Assembly: GCA_025964675.1 (NCBI GenBank) | Contig: JAOPYI010000068.1 | Span: 1-33,038, forward strand | From: Sphaerisporangium sp. | GTDB taxonomy: Bacteria > Actinomycetota > Actinomycetes > Streptosporangiales > Streptosporangiaceae | Direction: 5' to 3' | DNA: 33,038 nucleotides | Part shown: one piece after another, positions 15,795 to 23,930 of the stretch | How positions within the stretch are numbered: position 1 is the first letter of the stretch | Layout: every line of letters starts with the position of its first letter | The notes under the pieces: model-generated | Told to the model about the DNA's origin: nothing | Databases searched by the model: none | The model's input: only the letters and a program-made list of their open reading frames with translations | Program-made: the position numbers and the translations under genes

Positions 15795-16670
15795 ATGGAC
15801 CGCGCCGAGCTCGCCGACTTCCTGCACACGCGGCGCGAGGCGCTGCAGCCCGAGGACGTCGGCTTGCCCCGTACCCGCCGTCGGCGCACCAGCGGCCTGC
15901 GTCGCGAGGAGGTCGCCGCCCTCAGCAGCATGTCGACCGACTACTACAGCCGCATCGAGCAACAGCGCGGCCCCCGTCCCTCCGAGCAGATGCTCGCCGC
16001 CATCGCCCGAGGCCTGCGCCTGTCCCTCGACGAACGCGACCACCTCTTCCGCCTGGCCGGCTACGCCACCCAGAAGCGCGTCTCCCGCACCGACCACGTC
16101 AACCCCGGCATGCTGCGCATCTTCCACCGCATGGAGGACACCCCTGCGCAGATCATGAACCACCTCGGCGAAACCCTCGCGCAAAACCGGTACTCAACCG
16201 TCCTCATCGGCGACCAGACCCGGCACACCGGCATGGCCCGCGCCCTGGCCTACCGCTGGTTCACCGACCCCGCCGAACGGCAGCCCTTCCCCACCGAAGA
16301 CCACCCCCGGCACAGCCGGACCATCACCGCCCAGCTGCTCGCCTCCCACACCCGCGACAGCACCGACCCGCGCACCACCGCCCTCGTCGACGCTCTGCTG
16401 AACACCAGCGAGGAATTCGCCCAGATCTGGAGCGAACACCCCGTCATAGGTCCCTACTGCGAACCCAAGCGCATCCAGCACCCCCAGGTCGGCCCCCTGG
16501 AACTGCACGGGCAGAGCCTGGTCGACCCCGACCAGTCCCAGATCCTCACGGTCTTCACCGCCGGCCCCGGCAGCGAAAGCCACGACAAACTCCAGATCCT
16601 CTCCATCCTCGGCGACCGTAGCCTCAGCGGTACCGACCGCGGATCCTGGCCGCGCGCCTCCAGGACATAA
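15795..16670 (+). CDS. XRE-family regulator with MmyB-like ligand-binding domain
   Basis: The 291-residue protein begins ELADFLHTRREALQP, then GLPRTRRRRTSGLRREEVA leading to a helix-turn-helix (about 35-58, ALSSMSTDYYSRIEQQRGPRPS), which is typical of the actinobacterial HTH_31/MmyB group. Residues from about 100 on (PGMLRIFHRMEDTPAQIMN, then WFTDP and a PxxRxxF-like segment) form the PAS-like MmyB ligand-binding domain proposed to bind fatty acid-like molecules. ATG 15795 has GAGAGGAG about seven bases upstream. The gene is alone; genes of this group often control adjacent reductases or dehydrogenases, but here the neighbour to the right is a PPOX protein, so that is a possible target. Function is inferred from fold only. 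Confidence 0.9.
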   Translation: MDRAELADFLHTRREALQPEDVGLPRTRRRRTSGLRREEVAALSSMSTDYYSRIEQQRGPRPSEQMLAAIARGLRLSLDERDHLFRLAGYATQKRVSRTDHVNPGMLRIFHRMEDTPAQIMNHLGETLAQNRYSTVLIGDQTRHTGMARALAYRWFTDPAERQPFPTEDHPRHSRTITAQLLASHTRDSTDPRTTALVDALLNTSEEFAQIWSEHPVIGPYCEPKRIQHPQVGPLELHGQSLVDPDQSQILTVFTAGPGSESHDKLQILSILGDRSLSGTDRGSWPRASRT

Positions 16671-16704
16671 CACGATGTAGTGGTACGGCGGTGCAGCGCC
16701 AGGT

Positions 16705-16718
16705 GGTGGTCCGCCACC
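16705..16718. terminator. Weak hairpin after the XRE regulator gene
   Basis: GGTGG-TCCG-CCACC is a perfect 5-base stem with a tetraloop, 34 bases past the stop, without a U-tract. Flanking GTAGTG (about 16676) and CACTAC (about 16748) could pair to extend the structure. It is a candidate terminator only. Confidence 0.3.
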
Positions 16719-16776
16719 CGGCGATGTCGTGCCGTTGCAATGCTGTCACTACTACGACGAGCAGCTGTTCTGACGA

Positions 16777-16803
16777 TTGACATCAACCATTGTTGAGGTT
16801 CAA
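16777..16803 (+). promoter_or_regulatory. Dyad upstream of the PPOX gene
   Basis: TCAAC-CATT-GTTGA (16783-16796) is a perfect inverted repeat. It is flanked by TTGA (16777) and TCAA (16800), giving a longer near-symmetric element interrupted by one extra base. It ends 10 bases before ATG 16814, so a bound protein would block transcription or initiation. No regulator assignment can be made. Confidence 0.4.
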
Positions 16804-16813
16804 TGCTTGGAGC

Positions 16814-17224
16814 ATGACCTTCACGAATGGCGAACGCGCATATCTTGCCGACCAGGCCCTTGGGCGCCTTGCGACCACTGGACCCGACGGCGCCCCCCAG
16901 GTCAATCCCGTCGCCTTCTGGGTGAACGGCGAAACGATCGAGATCGGCGGCCCGTCACTGAGCCGCAGCCGGAAGTTCCGCAACATCCAGGCCGACCCGC
17001 GGATCTCATTCGTGGTCGACGACGACGCCAAGGAGCCTGTTGGACCGGGCGGCCAGCGCGGCCGGGGGCTGGAGATCCGTGGCAAGGCGGAGCTTGTCAT
17101 GGTCGACGAGCCGCTCATGTTCGGATTCAGCAACGAGCTGATCCGCATCCATCCGCACCGGATCATCGCCTGGAACCTCGACGGGCCCGGTCCGAACGCC
17201 CGCAACGTTGACGTTATGACGTGA
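16814..17224 (+). CDS. PPOX class flavin/F420-dependent protein (pyridoxamine 5'-phosphate oxidase-like)
   Basis: The 136-residue protein has the split-barrel PPOX pattern: MTFTNGERAYLADQALGRLA at the N-terminus, TTGPDGAPQVNPVAFW, then KFRNIQADPRISFVVDD and RGLEIRGKAEL, ending with RIHPHRIIAWNLD. This matches the small actinobacterial PPOX group often annotated as F420-dependent reductases, which bind FMN or F420 at the dimer interface. ATG 16814 was chosen because the conserved family N-terminus begins there; the frame is open back to a TTG at 16790. Upstream GAGG is far and GGAG is only one base from the ATG, so the initiation context is weak. Its substrate is unknown. Confidence 0.88.
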   Translation: MTFTNGERAYLADQALGRLATTGPDGAPQVNPVAFWVNGETIEIGGPSLSRSRKFRNIQADPRISFVVDDDAKEPVGPGGQRGRGLEIRGKAELVMVDEPLMFGFSNELIRIHPHRIIAWNLDGPGPNARNVDVMT

Positions 17225-17278
17225 CACAAGCTGGATGATCTTTAAATTGCCGGACCAGCGGCATTCGGCCTGAAGGTG

Positions 17279-18016
17279 TCACCTGCCGGTATCCAGCTGG
17301 GGCACCCGGCGAGCGGTCCCCTCGTATGCGCTGAGCAGGCGGACACGAGATGTTTCAAGGTGGGCGCGCATCGCCTGCTCTGCGGCGCTTGAGTCGCGGG
17401 CGAGGATGGCCGCCATGATCGCGTCATGCTCGGTCACGGTGTCCCCGGCGATGCCGTGCCGGAAGTACAGCCGGTACGAATGCGTGTGGGCGCGCAGGCG
17501 GTCGAGTGTCTCGGCGATGAGCGGGCTGCCGCTCGCCCTCGCGATCGCTCCATGCATCCTGGCGTCCTGGCCGGCGAACTCCCGGTAGGCCTCGTAGGAG
17601 TCGCCGATGACGACCGGTGCCATGAGGTCGATGGCCTCCTGGATGGCACGCAGGTCCGACTCGACGGCGTTGGTGGCGGCTCGTGCGGCGGCGGTGGGTT
17701 CCAGGAGCAGCCGCACGTCGTACAGGTCGATGAGGGCGTCTCGGTCCAGCAGGGGCGCCACCGTGTACCCGGCGTTCGGGCGCCGTACGACCAGGCCCTC
17801 CGCCTCGCAGCGGAACAGCGCCTCGCGCACGGGCGTGGGGGAGACCTCGAGGTCGCGGGACAGCCCGTCGATCGACAGACGGGTGCCCGGTTCGAGGTCG
17901 TTGTCCATCAGCAGCCTCTTGACCGCTTCGTAGACGCTCTCACGCAACATCAGGCGCGGCGCCGGCCCCAACTGCGGCACCGTGCCTTCGGCAGCCCGTC
18001 TTCGCCGTTGAGTCAC
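17279..18016 (-). CDS. GntR-family regulator with FCD ligand-binding domain
   Basis: The 245-residue protein starts at GTG 18016 with GGAGGG three bases upstream; the frame remains open upstream, but the residues there look unlike protein. The winged helix spans about 24-90 (LRESVYEAVKRLL, RLSIDGLSRDLEVSPTPVREAL). An all-helical FCD domain follows, with acidic and histidine residues of its metal site in FAGQDARMHGAIARASGS and the later EHDAI. FCD regulators bind small organic acids or sugar acids. It is divergent from the alpha-fucosidase operon with a 217-base gap, and is the natural candidate repressor of that operon. Likely inducers are sugar acids derived from the glycan. The operator is probably within 18080-18160. 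Confidence 0.9.
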   Translation of the reverse strand: MTQRRRRAAEGTVPQLGPAPRLMLRESVYEAVKRLLMDNDLEPGTRLSIDGLSRDLEVSPTPVREALFRCEAEGLVVRRPNAGYTVAPLLDRDALIDLYDVRLLLEPTAAARAATNAVESDLRAIQEAIDLMAPVVIGDSYEAYREFAGQDARMHGAIARASGSPLIAETLDRLRAHTHSYRLYFRHGIAGDTVTEHDAIMAAILARDSSAAEQAMRAHLETSRVRLLSAYEGTARRVPQLDTGR

Positions 18017-18084
18017 ACGCCCTCCAAAGTCGGCCCGTTCGCCGTCACGAGCAGGGGCTCCCGCGTCCCAGCGTACGGGACCTT

Positions 18085-18141
18085 TATGACAATCAAATTT
18101 CATATCCGACATTGACACCGGCAGGAGTCGGTGACAAGTAT
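18085..18141 (+). promoter_or_regulatory. Promoter and dyad of the fucosidase operon
   Basis: TTGACA (18112-18117) and AAGTAT (18136-18141) are 18 bases apart and form the best plus-strand promoter, about 90 bases before ATG 18234. Upstream, TATGA (18085-18089) and TCATA (18100-18104) form a dyad with a 10-base spacer. A second element, ATATCCGA near 18103, recurs as GTATCCGA near 18152. Which of these the divergent GntR protein binds cannot be told. Confidence 0.45.
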
Positions 18142-18233
18142 GGCCAATATCGTATCCGATCCAGTGTCGGCGCAGTACAGCCCGATGCTTCGGGGTGGTC
18201 GACGCCGAGGCGCGCCACGATATGGAGGGACGC

Positions 18234-19517
18234 ATGACGCAGTCCACCTGGTTCGAGCGCGCTGGCCTGGGATTGTTCGTCCACTGGGACCACGCGAGCC
18301 AGCAGGGCATCGAGATCTCCTGGCCGCTTGTCGGGAGATCGATCATCCCGGGCCGGGACGATGTGGAGGACGAGGTCTCCGTCGAGCAGTACCACTCCAC
18401 GGCCGCCACGTTCGACCCCGGGCTGTGGGATGCTCCCGGGCTAGCGCGGCTGGCGAGGGCCGCCGGCGCGCGGTACGTCGTGTTCACCGCGCGCCACCAC
18501 GCCGGCTACTCCATGTTCCACACCCGGCATTCGGACTTCTCGGTCGAGCACTCGCCGTACGGGGCGGACATCACCCAGGAGTTCGTCGAAGCCGTACGAG
18601 CCGAAGGGCTCAGGGTCGGCATCTACTATTCCCTGCCCGACTGGCATCACCCTGACTACCCGGCCTTCCGGGCCGAGGATCTCCCGTATGCGAGCGAGCG
18701 GTATCCAAGGCCCGGTCCCGAGCAGTGGGCCAGATACATCGACTACGTCAAGGGGCAGCTCACCGAGTTGCTGACGAACTACGGCAAGATCGACCTGCTG
18801 TGGTTCGACGGTGAGTGGGAGCGCACGGAAGAAGAGTGGCACGCGGCTGAGCTACGCTCGCTGATCAGGTCGCTCCAGCCCGACGTCGTCGTCAACGACC
18901 GGCTGCCCGGCCAGGGTGACTACGAGACACCCGAGCAGGGCATGCCCGTACGGTCACCCGCCGGCCCATGGGAACTCTGCCTCACCATGAGCGAGAACTG
19001 GGCGTGGCGGCCGTCCGACACCGACTACAAGTCGGCGAGGCGACTGGCCGAATATCTGGCCGAGGTGACGAGCCTCGGCGGGAACCTGCTGCTCAACGTC
19101 GGCCCCAAGGGCGACGGGAGCCTGCCCGCCATCGAGGTGGCAAGGCTGAAGGAGATCGGCGCGTGGCTCGCCGCCCACGGCGAGAGCGTCATCGGCGTCG
19201 AACCCGGTTCGCCTTCCATCCAGTTCTACGGGCCCGTCACCCAGCGCGGCGACACGGTCTACCTGCATCTGGTGATGCGCCCGGCCGGTCAGATGACCGT
19301 GCGCGGGTTGCCGGTCGGGAGGATCCGAGACGTCCGGTTGCTCGGCACCGAGCAGTCACTGCCACACCAGATGAACGTCGAGGTCCACCACCAGGACGAG
19401 CCCGGGGTGGAGCCGCTCGGGGAACTGATCATCCACGTTCCCGAGCCGACCTCCGCGCTCCTCGATGTAATCGCCATCGATTTCAAGCCGAAGCTCGAGA
19501 GTGAGGCACGGTCATGA
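18234..19517 (+). CDS. GH29 alpha-L-fucosidase, cytoplasmic
   Basis: The 427-residue enzyme hydrolyses alpha-linked L-fucose from glycans. It has the GH29 landmarks: GLGLFVHWDHAS (11-22), YVVFTARHHAGYSMF (81-95, with paired histidines 88-89), GIYYSLPDWHHPDY (129-142), then DLLWFDGEW with nucleophile D192. The region MSENWAWRPSD fits the later barrel loops, and a C-terminal beta-sandwich follows from about residue 330. No signal peptide is present, so substrates must be imported, in line with the ABC genes downstream. ATG 18234 is preceded by GGAGGGACGC; an in-frame GTG at 18195 is possible but less likely. It overlaps the next gene as ATGA. The divergent GntR gene is its probable regulator. 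Confidence 0.94.
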   Translation: MTQSTWFERAGLGLFVHWDHASQQGIEISWPLVGRSIIPGRDDVEDEVSVEQYHSTAATFDPGLWDAPGLARLARAAGARYVVFTARHHAGYSMFHTRHSDFSVEHSPYGADITQEFVEAVRAEGLRVGIYYSLPDWHHPDYPAFRAEDLPYASERYPRPGPEQWARYIDYVKGQLTELLTNYGKIDLLWFDGEWERTEEEWHAAELRSLIRSLQPDVVVNDRLPGQGDYETPEQGMPVRSPAGPWELCLTMSENWAWRPSDTDYKSARRLAEYLAEVTSLGGNLLLNVGPKGDGSLPAIEVARLKEIGAWLAAHGESVIGVEPGSPSIQFYGPVTQRGDTVYLHLVMRPAGQMTVRGLPVGRIRDVRLLGTEQSLPHQMNVEVHHQDEPGVEPLGELIIHVPEPTSALLDVIAIDFKPKLESEARS

Positions 19518-20890
19518 CCACCGGCACGACAAGCATGCCGGTCCCGCGGATCGCGCGGAGGCTCACCACGGGCGCGGCCGCCGCGCTGTGCCTGGCCCTC
19601 GTCGCGGCCTGCGGCGGCGGAACCGGCCTCGGCGCTCAGGGTGACTCAAGCAAGCTCCGCATCCAGGTGCCGACCGGAATGCTGGCGACCTCCATGGAGA
19701 CCGTCATCACCGACTTCAAGAAGGTCCACCCGGGGACCGACATATCGCTGGAGAGCGTTGACTCGGCCGCGTCGCGGGGCCCGAACATCGCGCTGCTCAG
19801 CTCGTCGGCGACCCCCGACATTGGGTACATCCAGCGGAGCACCGGCGTCTGGTCCGCCCTGCTGAAGAACAAGCAGCTCCAGAACCTGGACGACGTCTGG
19901 TCGGCCGCCAAGCTGGCCGACAACTACGCCCCCAGCCAGACGGCCTACTACACCACTGAAGGCCACCACTACGGCGTGCTGTACGACCAGCTGCTCATCA
20001 ACCCCATCTACTACAACGTGCAGGCCTTTCAGAAGGCCGGCATCCCCACGCCCGCCGACCACCAGTTGAAGTCGCCGGCCGACCTCGACAGCATGGTCGC
20101 CAAGCTCAAGGCCGCCGGATACCAGGGCCTCGGGGTCGGGGGCTCCAGCCCGTACGACCTGGGACACACATTCGACGCTCTGTTGCCCACGGCCGTCTCC
20201 GAGTCCGACTACGCGAGCCTGCTCACCAACTGGAAGCCCGGTGAGCCCACCACCTTGAAGTACACCGCCCCGGGTGTCGTCCAGGTACTCAAGACGATTC
20301 AGGACTGGCAGAAGCACGGCGTGTACCAGACGGGCATGCTCGGCATGGACGTCCCGCAGGTCAACGCGCTGTTCACCAGCGGAAAGCTCGGCATGGTGCA
20401 GGGCGGCACCTACTCCCTGGCCGACCTCCTCAGCGGGAAGCCGAAGTTCGCCATGGACTGGTTTCTCCTGCCGCCGCTCACGCCGGGACGGGTCACGCCG
20501 TTCGACGCCTTCAACGGAGACACCTTCGTCGTGCCCGCCAAGGCCGCGAACCCCAAGCTGGCGAAGGAGTTCCTGCAGTTCTTCATGACCGACACCTACC
20601 AGACCGACGTCGTCGTCAAGGGCGGCGCGCTGCCGGTCTTCACCAGCGTCGAGCCGGCGAAGCTCGCATCGCTCGGCAAGCCGATCCAGGAGATGGTCCA
20701 GCTGTCCAAGACGGTCGGCCTGGTGAACATCTGGGACTCCACCGTGCCGTCCACGCTCGGGCAGGCGTTCGTCGTACCGCTGCTGCAGAAGCTCGTGTCC
20801 GGGTCGATCACTCCACAGGAGGCGGCCGCGCAGATGCAGAGCGCGCTGGAAGATGTCCAGACCGGCAAGGTCTCGGGGGCGTCGGACTGA
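19514..20890 (+). CDS. Lipoprotein sugar-binding protein (ABC family 1)
   Basis: The 458-residue protein has a twin-arginine-free basic N-terminus, a hydrophobic segment and lipobox LALVAAC with lipidated C33. The rest has the classical extracellular solute-binding pattern: KLRIQVPTGM start, SSATPDIGYI, LYDQLLINPIYYNVQAFQKAGI (the ligand-cleft hinge) and FNGDTFVVPAKAANPKLAKEFLQFFM. It belongs to the carbohydrate-uptake CUT1 class and captures a sugar or oligosaccharide outside the membrane for the two permeases downstream. ATG 19514 overlaps the fucosidase stop. The pairing suggests that the ligand is a fucosylated oligosaccharide. Confidence 0.93.
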   Translation: MTTGTTSMPVPRIARRLTTGAAAALCLALVAACGGGTGLGAQGDSSKLRIQVPTGMLATSMETVITDFKKVHPGTDISLESVDSAASRGPNIALLSSSATPDIGYIQRSTGVWSALLKNKQLQNLDDVWSAAKLADNYAPSQTAYYTTEGHHYGVLYDQLLINPIYYNVQAFQKAGIPTPADHQLKSPADLDSMVAKLKAAGYQGLGVGGSSPYDLGHTFDALLPTAVSESDYASLLTNWKPGEPTTLKYTAPGVVQVLKTIQDWQKHGVYQTGMLGMDVPQVNALFTSGKLGMVQGGTYSLADLLSGKPKFAMDWFLLPPLTPGRVTPFDAFNGDTFVVPAKAANPKLAKEFLQFFMTDTYQTDVVVKGGALPVFTSVEPAKLASLGKPIQEMVQLSKTVGLVNIWDSTVPSTLGQAFVVPLLQKLVSGSITPQEAAAQMQSALEDVQTGKVSGASD

Positions 20891-21822
20891 TGACGGCGCA
20901 GCACTACGGGATGGCCGTGGCCGGAGAGGCGAGCGCCGGCCCACCGTCGCGCCGGTCGCGGATGCTGTTCCCCGTGCTCGCCGTCTGCCCGGCGCTCGCG
21001 CTCGTCGCCGTGCTGATCGCCTACCCGATCGCCGAGTCCGTCCACATCAGCCTGGGCAGCTGGGACGGTGTCGGAGCTGTCGTCTTCAAGGGACTGGCCA
21101 ACTACACCCGGCTCTTCCAGGACTCGCTGTTCCGGCAGTCCCTCGTGAACAGCCTGCTGTTCTTCGTGCTGACGACCGCGTTCTCGGTGGTCATCGGCGG
21201 CCTGCTCGCCAACGCGATCAGCCGCGGGGTGCCCGGAGGACGGTTCTTCAAGGTGATCTGGTTCCTTCCGGTGATCATGCCGGTCAGCGTCGCGGGGATC
21301 TTCTGGTCGAACGCCTTCCAGCCCGAGACCGGCATCGCCAACTCCCTTCTCGGGGCGCTGGGACTCGGAAGCGACCACGCATGGCTGGCGGACCCGTCGG
21401 GCGCCATCTACCTCGTGGTCTTCGTCGCCGTGTGGACCCAGACCGGGTACGCCATGCTCCTTCTGCTGGGCGCCATGGAGAGCATCCCCATCGAGGTGCA
21501 CGAGGCGGCCACCATTGACGGCGTCGGCTCGGCCGGGCGGCTCTTCCGCATCACGCTCCCCAACATCATCCCCATGGTGGGCACGGTGACGACGCTCATG
21601 GCGGTGTTCTCGTTCAACGCGTTCGGCATCATCTACTCGATGACACGCGGCGGTCCGGGCAACGCGACGTCGATCCTGCCGGTCCTGGTGTACAAGGAGT
21701 CGTTCCAGCAGCAGGACTACGGGTACGGCTCGGCCACCGCGGTGGTGACCACAGTGATCGTCGGCATCATCGGCGTGCTGGTGCTCAGGATCTTCCGCCA
21801 GCAGACCCTGGACGCCCGATGA
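20890..21822 (+). CDS. Sugar ABC transporter permease, MalF type
   Basis: The 310-residue protein has six predicted helices and the MalF-type EAA loop HEAATIDGVGSAGRLFRITLPNIIP, which docks with the ATPase. The N-terminal helix begins near residue 24 (MLFPVLAVCPALALVAVLIAYPIAES). ATG 20890 shares one base with the stop of the binding-protein gene, and the stop overlaps the next permease as ATGA. Partner: the MalG-type permease that follows. No ATPase gene is present in the operon. Confidence 0.94.
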   Translation: MTAQHYGMAVAGEASAGPPSRRSRMLFPVLAVCPALALVAVLIAYPIAESVHISLGSWDGVGAVVFKGLANYTRLFQDSLFRQSLVNSLLFFVLTTAFSVVIGGLLANAISRGVPGGRFFKVIWFLPVIMPVSVAGIFWSNAFQPETGIANSLLGALGLGSDHAWLADPSGAIYLVVFVAVWTQTGYAMLLLLGAMESIPIEVHEAATIDGVGSAGRLFRITLPNIIPMVGTVTTLMAVFSFNAFGIIYSMTRGGPGNATSILPVLVYKESFQQQDYGYGSATAVVTTVIVGIIGVLVLRIFRQQTLDAR

Positions 21823-22682
21823 GCGCGCGCCGTGAGGAAAGGCCTTCCTTCGGGCGCGGGCCGCTCTGGTATCTCGGCTACCTGATGTTGCTGATCTGGA
21901 CAGCGATCACGCTGGTGCCGTTCGCGTCGATGCTGCTGCTGTCGTTCCACTCCACGTCCGACATCTACGCGCACCCGCTCGGGCTCTCCGGGGACTGGCA
22001 GGTGGCGAACTACGTGAACGCGTGGAGCGGCGGGGCCGGCGGAGCGCCGTTCTCGACGTACATAATCAACAGCTTGCTGGTGGCGGCGTGCAGCCTCGGA
22101 ATCGGCATCACCGCGGGCACTCTGGGCGGTTACGGCCTGGCACGCGCGGGACGGTGGCTCAGCACCGCCGCAAGCCGGATCATGGTGCTCGCGCTCAGCG
22201 TGCCTCTGGTGGTCGCGCTGATCCCGCTGTTCCAGCTTCTGGGACAGGCGCGGCTGCTCAACAGCGTGCTCGGCATCTCGCTGGTCTACGCCGCCTTCAT
22301 GACCCCGACCATCACGCTGATCATGCGTTCGGTGTTCGCGGCCGTTCCACGGGAGCTGCTGGAGGCCGCCAAGATGGACGGCGCCGGGGAGGTGACCGCG
22401 CTGTGGCGCATCATCCTGCCCGTGGCGCGCGGCGGCCTCATCTCGGCCTTCGTGCTGGGCCTGATCTTCGTGTGGGGCGAGGTCCAGTTCGCCGTCGTCC
22501 TGCTGACCCGGCCCGAGAACCGGACGCTGTCCGTCGGCCTCCTGGCTTTCCAGGGCCAGTTCGTCAGCGACCAGGGCGCCTTCTTCGCGGGACTGGTGAT
22601 CGCGACGCTGCCTATCATCGTGCTGTTCCTGATCTTCCAGAAGTACGTCACCAAGGGCATGACGCTTGGCGCCATCAAGTGA
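21819..22682 (+). CDS. Sugar ABC transporter permease, MalG type
   Basis: The 287-residue protein has six helices and a MalG-type EAA loop (LEAAKMDGAGEVTALWRIILPVARGG). It starts ATG 21819, overlapping the MalF-type gene. It forms the heterodimeric channel with that protein. As the operon has no ATPase, energy probably comes from a shared MsiK-like ATPase encoded elsewhere, as is common in actinomycetes. Confidence 0.94.
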   Translation: MSARREERPSFGRGPLWYLGYLMLLIWTAITLVPFASMLLLSFHSTSDIYAHPLGLSGDWQVANYVNAWSGGAGGAPFSTYIINSLLVAACSLGIGITAGTLGGYGLARAGRWLSTAASRIMVLALSVPLVVALIPLFQLLGQARLLNSVLGISLVYAAFMTPTITLIMRSVFAAVPRELLEAAKMDGAGEVTALWRIILPVARGGLISAFVLGLIFVWGEVQFAVVLLTRPENRTLSVGLLAFQGQFVSDQGAFFAGLVIATLPIIVLFLIFQKYVTKGMTLGAIK

Positions 22683-22712
22683 ATCGTGGCGAGAAATGAG
22701 AAACGGGGCCTC

Positions 22713-23801
22713 ATGAGCCAGATCAAGAACGTGCGGTATGTGCAGGTCGACCTCGAACCGGACACCGTACGGACCGATGCCATGCAGACCTTCGTCAAGC
22801 AGGAGACCGTGCTGGTCACGATCGAGACCGACGACGGGCTTGCCGGCACCGGGTACTCCTACACGATCGGCACGGGTGGCAGTTCCGTGGTGGCGATGCT
22901 GCGTGACCATCTCATCGGAGGGCTGCTCGGCGAGGACGCCCGCGACATCGAGGGCATCTGGGCGCGGATGCTGGCCGGCACGCGGGCGACCACAGTCGGG
23001 GCCATCACCTCTCTGGCGATGGCCACGGTCGACACCGCCCTGTGGGACCTGCGCTGCCGGCGTGCGGGGGAGCCGCTGTGGCGCTTGGCCGGAGGCGCCC
23101 ACGAGAGGCTGCCGGTCTACGACACCGAGGGCGGCTGGCTCCACTTGCCGGTCGAGGAGCTGGTGAGCAACGCGTTGGCCTCCCGGGCCGCGGGCCTTCG
23201 GGGGCTGAAGCTGAAGATCGGCAAGCCGTCGATCGCCGAGGACGCCGACCGTCTCGCCGCCGTACGTGAGGCGGTCGGGCCGGACTTCGAGATCATGGTG
23301 GACGCCAACCAGTCCTTCACCGGTGCCGAGGCCATCCGGCGGGCGCGCTCGTACGAGCCGCTGAACATCGCCTGGTTCGAGGAGCCCCTGCCGGCCGACG
23401 ACCTCGCCGGCCATGTCCGGCTTGCCCGGTCGACGTCCGTGCCCGTCGCGGTCGGCGAGTCGATTTACTCGCCGCAGCGGTTCGCCGAGTACCTCGCGGC
23501 GGGAGCGGCCGGCATCGTGCAGGCGGACGTAGCCAGGGTCGGGGGCATCACTCCGTGGCTCAAGGTCGCGCACACGGCCGAGGCGTTCAACGTTGCCATG
23601 GCACCCCACTTCCTCATGGAGCTCCACGTGAGCCTCGCCGCCGCAGTCCCCAATGGCATGTACGTCGAATACATACCGCAACTCGGCGCCATCACGCGAA
23701 GCCGGCTGACGATCGAGGATGGTCACGTCCGCCCGCCCGAGTCCCCGGGCCTGGGCATCGACTGGGACCTCGACGCCATCGACAACAGGAGAGCCGCCTG
23801 A
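22713..23801 (+). CDS. Enolase-superfamily sugar-acid dehydratase (mandelate racemase group)
   Basis: The 362-residue protein has the mandelate racemase/muconate lactonising fold: capping domain (1-125), KxK base K166-L-K168 in LKLKIG, metal ligands D197 (MVDANQS), E223 (WFEEPL) and E249 (VGES), then D272 and H299 (MAPHFLMELH) as the His-Asp dyad, and E319 near the end. KxK with the His-Asp dyad is the signature of the acid-sugar dehydratase subgroup, so it probably dehydrates an aldonate or aldarate to a 2-keto-3-deoxy acid. L-fuconate would fit the fucosidase, but specificity cannot be read by eye. Start is uncertain: ATG 22713 matches family starts and has a weak GGGG; GTG 22686 adds nine residues. 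Confidence 0.9.
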   Translation: MSQIKNVRYVQVDLEPDTVRTDAMQTFVKQETVLVTIETDDGLAGTGYSYTIGTGGSSVVAMLRDHLIGGLLGEDARDIEGIWARMLAGTRATTVGAITSLAMATVDTALWDLRCRRAGEPLWRLAGGAHERLPVYDTEGGWLHLPVEELVSNALASRAAGLRGLKLKIGKPSIAEDADRLAAVREAVGPDFEIMVDANQSFTGAEAIRRARSYEPLNIAWFEEPLPADDLAGHVRLARSTSVPVAVGESIYSPQRFAEYLAAGAAGIVQADVARVGGITPWLKVAHTAEAFNVAMAPHFLMELHVSLAAAVPNGMYVEYIPQLGAITRSRLTIEDGHVRPPESPGLGIDWDLDAIDNRRAA

Positions 23802-23851
23802 TGCGTCACGTCGCCCCGGTCACCTCGCCATATATCCCACCTCATCACTGT

Positions 23852-23874
23852 GCCTGGTGAGAGGTCGACCAGGC
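23852..23874 (+). terminator. Hairpin after the fucosidase operon
   Basis: GCCTGGT and ACCAGGC form a perfect 7-base stem around a 9-base loop (gagaggtcg), about 50 bases past the dehydratase stop. There is no U-tract, as is common in actinomycetes. The region is convergent with the MFS gene. A second weaker stem, CATGA-N7-TCATG, lies next to the MFS stop. Confidence 0.55.
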
Positions 23875-23930
23875 CTGGAATGCGCTTGCTGAAACAGCAC
23901 GGTCCGGATCCGTCCGTACATGATCACCGG

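Noticed and set aside
16454-16786. Minus-strand frame of 110 codons beginning MMSIVRTAARRSS, over the end of the XRE gene
   Set aside because: Most of it is antisense to the regulator, and the unique N-terminal part is a basic stretch from the intergenic region with no Shine-Dalgarno.
21717-23726. A 669-codon open frame on the minus strand across the permease and dehydratase genes, and similar long frames elsewhere (for example 1072-2298 plus, 3379-4473 plus)
   Set aside because: They lie antisense to well-recognised genes and are rich in Arg, Gly, His and Asp from reading GC-rich third positions backward. No domain is visible in any of them.
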